A stretch of 33,996 nucleotides of DNA, from NCBI GenBank assembly GCA_001942415.1, contig MKJX01000223.1:1-33996 (forward strand), given 5' to 3'. The translations under genes and the position numbers were made by a program. The stretch comes from Pseudonocardia sp. CNS-139 (lineage in GTDB: Bacteria; Actinomycetota; Actinomycetes; Mycobacteriales; Pseudonocardiaceae). Positions 31,448-33,996 of this stretch are shown one piece after another. The notes under the pieces were generated by a model. It worked only from the letters and a program-made list of their open reading frames with translations. It searched no databases and was not told the DNA's origin. Positions within the stretch are counted from its first letter, which is position 1. Each line of letters opens with the position of its first letter.

Positions 31448-32100
31448 GCGCGGCTCCCCGCGCCGACCCGGCTCCACGGCGTGACGACCCGGCCGACGCC
31501 GAGCAGCAGCGCGTCGCCGAGGAGGGCCAGCAGCATGATCAGCACGATGCCCGTGACGATCTCCGTGGGGAAGTTGAGCTGGAAGCCCTCGGTGAACAGC
31601 TCCCCGAGGCCGCCGACGCCGATCAGCGCGCCGACGCTCACCAGGCTGATGTTCGCGACGGTGGCCACGCGCAGCCCGGCGATCAGCACGGGCACCGCGA
31701 GCGGCAGCTCCACGTCGATGAACCTCCGCACCGGCCGGTAGCCGATGGCGGTGGCCGCGGCCACGACCATCGACGGCACGGCGGCCAGCGCGTCGGCGAC
31801 GGTGCGCACCAGCAGCGCGACCGTGTAGATCGTGAGCGCCACGATGATGTTGACCTCGGACAGGATGCGGGTGCCGAGGATGCCCGGGAGCACGACGAAC
31901 AGCGCCAGCGACGGCACGGTGTAGAGCACCCCGGCCGTCGGGATGAGCACCGCGCGCGCCGGGCGGTAGCGGTTGGCCAGCCACCCGAACGGCACCGCGA
32001 GCACCAGCCCGGCCAGCACCGGGATCAGCGCCAGCCGCAGGTGCTCCACGAGCAGCAGGAGGATCCGGTCGGCGTTGCGGGGGATCCAGTCCCAGACCAC
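31444..32100 (-). CDS. osmoprotectant ABC transporter permease
   Basis: This 218-residue integral membrane protein begins MVWDWIPRNADRILLLLVEH. About five spans are seen, with AVLIPTAGVLYTVPSLALFV, LTIYTVALLVRTVADALAAV, coupling loop ATAIGYRPVRRFIDVELPLA and VSVGALIGVGGLGELFTEGF, as in OpuCD/ProW-like permeases. Its GTG lies 12 bases after the ATPase stop and its TGA overlaps the next permease GTG. The frame is intact. Confidence 0.92.
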   Translation of the reverse strand: MVWDWIPRNADRILLLLVEHLRLALIPVLAGLVLAVPFGWLANRYRPARAVLIPTAGVLYTVPSLALFVVLPGILGTRILSEVNIIVALTIYTVALLVRTVADALAAVPSMVVAAATAIGYRPVRRFIDVELPLAVPVLIAGLRVATVANISLVSVGALIGVGGLGELFTEGFQLNFPTEIVTGIVLIMLLALLGDALLLGVGRVVTPWSRVGAGSRA

Positions 32101-32112
32101 GTGGTCCGCCCC

Positions 32113-33211
32113 TCAGGCCGCGGCCTCGTCGCGGCGTACGTCGTCGAGCGCGCGGAGCACGTCGTCGGCGGTGATGCCGCCGGCGACCCGGCCGTCGGCG
32201 TCGACCGCGACACCGCGTCCGGCCGGCGAGGAGAGCGCGGCGCGCGAGGGCGCTGCGCAGCGACCCGGACCCCACGTCGTAGAGCGACCCGCCGGGCACG
32301 AGGTGGTCGGCGTCGACGACGACGGCGCCGTTGGTGTGCGCGCCGTGCAGCCAGCCCTGCGGGTGCTGCTCGGCGTCGACGACCAGCACCCACGCGTCGT
32401 CGACGGGCACCGGGTCGCCGACCGCGACCGTGGGCAGCTCGCCGAGCGGGATCGTGTCGGACGAGAGGAAGCCGAGCCCGCGGTAGCCGCGGTCGCGCCC
32501 GACGAAGTTGTCGACGAAGTCGTCCACCGGGCGGGCGAGCAGCTGGCCGGGCTCGTCGTACTGCGCGAGCACGCCGCCGACCCGCAGCACCGCGACCTTG
32601 TCGCCGAGCTTGACGGCCTCGTCGATGTCGTGGGTGACGAACACGATGGTCTTGCCCAGCTCGCCCTGCAGCCGGAGCAGCTCGTCCTGCAGGTTCTCCC
32701 GGACCACCGGGTCGACCGCGCTGAACGGCTCGTCCATCAGCAGGATCGGCGGGTCGGCCGCGAGCGCTCTCGCCACGCCGACGCGCTGCTGCTGGCCGCC
32801 CGAGAGCTGCGACGGGTAGCGCCGCGCCATCTCCGGCACGAGCCCGACCAGCTCCATCAGCTCGGCGGCGCGCTTGCGCGACCTCCCGCGGCCCCAGCCG
32901 AGCAGCATCGGGACCGTGGCGATGTTGTCGAGGATGGTGCGGTGCGGGAAGAGCCCCGCCTGCTGGATGACGTAGCCGATGCCGCGGCGCAGGTGGGCCG
33001 CGTCGGTGGCCATGATGTCCTGCCCGTCGACGGTGATCGTGCCCTCGCTGGGCTCGATCATCCGGTTGACCATGCGCAGCGTGGTGGTCTTGCCGCAGCC
33101 GGACGGCCCGACGAGTACCGTGATCCGGCCTGCGTCCACCGTGAGGTCGAGGGCGTCGACCGCGACCGTGCCGTCGGGGAAGCGCTTCGTGACGCCCCGG
33201 AACTCGATCAT
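32113..33211 (-). CDS. osmoprotectant ABC transporter ATPase with CBS domains, frameshifted near C-terminus
   Basis: From ATG 33211 (GGAGG 8 bases before): Walker A GPSGCGKTTT, Q-loop YVIQQAGLFPH, signature LSGGQQQRVG, Walker B ILLMDEPFSAVDP, switch VFVTHDIDEAV, then a C-terminal CBS region (from about residue 240: FLSSDTIPLGELPTVAVGD, WVLVVDAEQHPQGWLHG) that in OpuA/OpuC ATPases senses ionic strength or nucleotides. Two bases are missing near 32245; restoring them joins SLRSALA to DALSSPAGRGVAVDADG and ends DDVRRDEAAA at 32113, 366 residues. First gene of the four-gene importer operon. Confidence 0.92.
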
Positions 33212-33265
33212 CCGGGCGACCTCCGTGTTCACCGACGACCCCTTGCCGGTCGCCGCGATCGTCCG

Positions 33266-33294
33266 AGGCTATCCCGGGGCACCGACAGTTGCGA
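33266..33294 (-). promoter_or_regulatory. candidate promoter of the osmoprotectant operon
   Basis: On the minus strand, TCGCAA (complement of 33289-33294), a 17-base spacer and TAGCCT (complement of 33266-33271) resemble -35 and -10 elements 55 bases upstream of the ATPase start. Match quality is moderate. Confidence 0.4.
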
Positions 33295-33335
33295 CCGCTG
33301 TGATCGGAAAGCGACCCGCCGCGGTGACGGCCCCG

Positions 33336-33996
33336 CTACGCGCCCGCCGCGGAGGCCGGGGTGGCCAGCCGGCCGCCGGCCAGCAGCTCGCGCAGCCGGC
33401 TCGCCGGGAGCGGCCGGGAGAAGAGCCAGCCCTGGTAGGCGTCGACGCCGATGCCGCGCAGCACGTGGAACTGCTCCGCCGTCTCGACGCCCTCGGCCAC
33501 CGTGGTGCGGCCCATCGCCCGCGCCATGTCGACCACCGCCCGCGCGACCGCGAAGTCGGCGGCGTCGTCGGCGATGCCCGTGACGAACGCCCGGTCCACC
33601 TTGACCGTCTGCGCCGGCAGCTCCTTGAGCCGGGCGAGCGACGAGTAGCCGGTGCCGAAGTCGTCCACGGCGAAGCGGACGCCGCGCTCGGTCAGCTCGG
33701 CCATCGCGGCCAGCGCGTGCGGCGGCAGCGCGACGAGGCTGGTCTCCACCAGCTCCAGCACCAGCCGGTCCCACGCCAGCCCGGCCTCCGCCACGGCGTC
33801 GCTGACGACCGCGAGGAAGTCGGCGTCGCCCGGCAGCAGCCCGGCGAGGTTGACCGCCACGGCCGGGCGCCGCCCGCGGTGCGCCGGCCAGCCCGCGGCC
33901 TCCCGCACGGCCGAGCGCAGCACCCACAGGTCCAGCTCGCGCAGCAGCCCGCTGCGCTGCGCGACCGGGAGGAAGTCGGTGGGCGGGATCAGCCCG
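33336..33996 (-). CDS. EAL-domain cyclic-di-GMP phosphodiesterase, 5' part outside window
   Basis: This is the C-terminal 220 residues of a protein that enters from the right edge. The EAL domain shows IPPTDFLPVAQRSGLL, AVNLAG (usually VNLS), ELVETSLV (Glu metal ligand), VDDFGTGYSSLARL (Asp-Asp metal site), VKVDRAFV (catalytic Lys), VAEGVET (Glu) and YQGWLFSRPLP. All key residues for c-di-GMP hydrolysis are present in the visible part, so it is probably active. The tail ends LATPASAAGA. Any GGDEF or sensor domain would lie upstream, outside the window. The frame is intact. Confidence 0.9.
   Translation of the reverse strand, partial: GLIPPTDFLPVAQRSGLLRELDLWVLRSAVREAAGWPAHRGRRPAVAVNLAGLLPGDADFLAVVSDAVAEAGLAWDRLVLELVETSLVALPPHALAAMAELTERGVRFAVDDFGTGYSSLARLKELPAQTVKVDRAFVTGIADDAADFAVARAVVDMARAMGRTTVAEGVETAEQFHVLRGIGVDAYQGWLFSRPLPASRLRELLAGGRLATPASAAGA

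Noticed and set aside
1..33996. tRNA, rRNA or known riboswitch
   Set aside because: No cloverleaf, rRNA or recognisable aptamer sequence was seen on either strand by reading; a covariance-model scan would be needed to exclude small ones.

Overview
The window is very GC-rich, uses many GTG starts and 4-bp GTGA/ATGA gene overlaps, and carries families typical of filamentous Actinomycetes: AdnB helicase-nuclease, DUF397/Scr1-type regulator pairs, DrrAB-like exporters and a class of xylose isomerase known from Streptomyces and relatives. A Pseudonocardiaceae-like actinomycete is the best guess (inference; no rRNA or tRNA gene is present to settle it).

Layout. 1-6.3 kb, minus strand: a partial membrane protein, exonuclease III, a cytochrome P450, and a four-gene operon (ribbon-helix-helix protein, DUF4097 protein, DrrA-like ATPase, ABC-2 permease) read from a leaderless promoter with helically phased operator repeats. 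6.4-10.1 kb, plus strand: a xylose operon (xylA, xylB, ROK repressor) ending in a strong hairpin. 10.2-13.1 kb: a membrane-anchored DUF5666-like protein divergent from a response regulator/histidine kinase pair, with OmpR-type 11-bp direct repeats between them. 13.1-16.0 kb: an ion channel with an NAD-binding domain, a saccharopine-dehydrogenase-like oxidoreductase and a DUF1697 protein.

16.0-22.0 kb looks like an accessory island of visibly lower GC in part. It holds an XRE-TPR regulator divergent from a kinase-like gene, a 36-codon peptide gene with an exceptionally strong ribosome binding site, a hairpin, and a JmjC-type Fe(II)/2-oxoglutarate oxygenase. I read this as a probable undescribed RiPP (ribosomally made, modified peptide) locus. 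Next to it is a UTRA protein lacking a DNA-binding domain, two tandem DUF397 genes and an Scr1-type XRE regulator. The island lies between adnB and an ion-channel gene, a pair that I recall as neighbours in Mycobacterium.

22.1-34.0 kb: adnB (no adnA beside it), a Tat-exported multicopper oxidase lipoprotein with a small membrane partner, a PadR regulator with a membrane protein, a short-chain dehydrogenase, a three-fold 41-bp-spaced palindrome array, a complete glycine betaine/carnitine/choline-type ABC transporter (ATPase, two permeases, binding protein), and the C-terminal part of an EAL-domain phosphodiesterase.

Quality warning. About 33 single-base indels, nearly all losses of one G or C, break 20 otherwise normal genes. 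Adding the lost bases back restores full-length products and the expected stop/start overlaps, so these are most likely sequencing or assembly errors, not pseudogenes. Coordinates given for such genes span the restored gene from start to stop.
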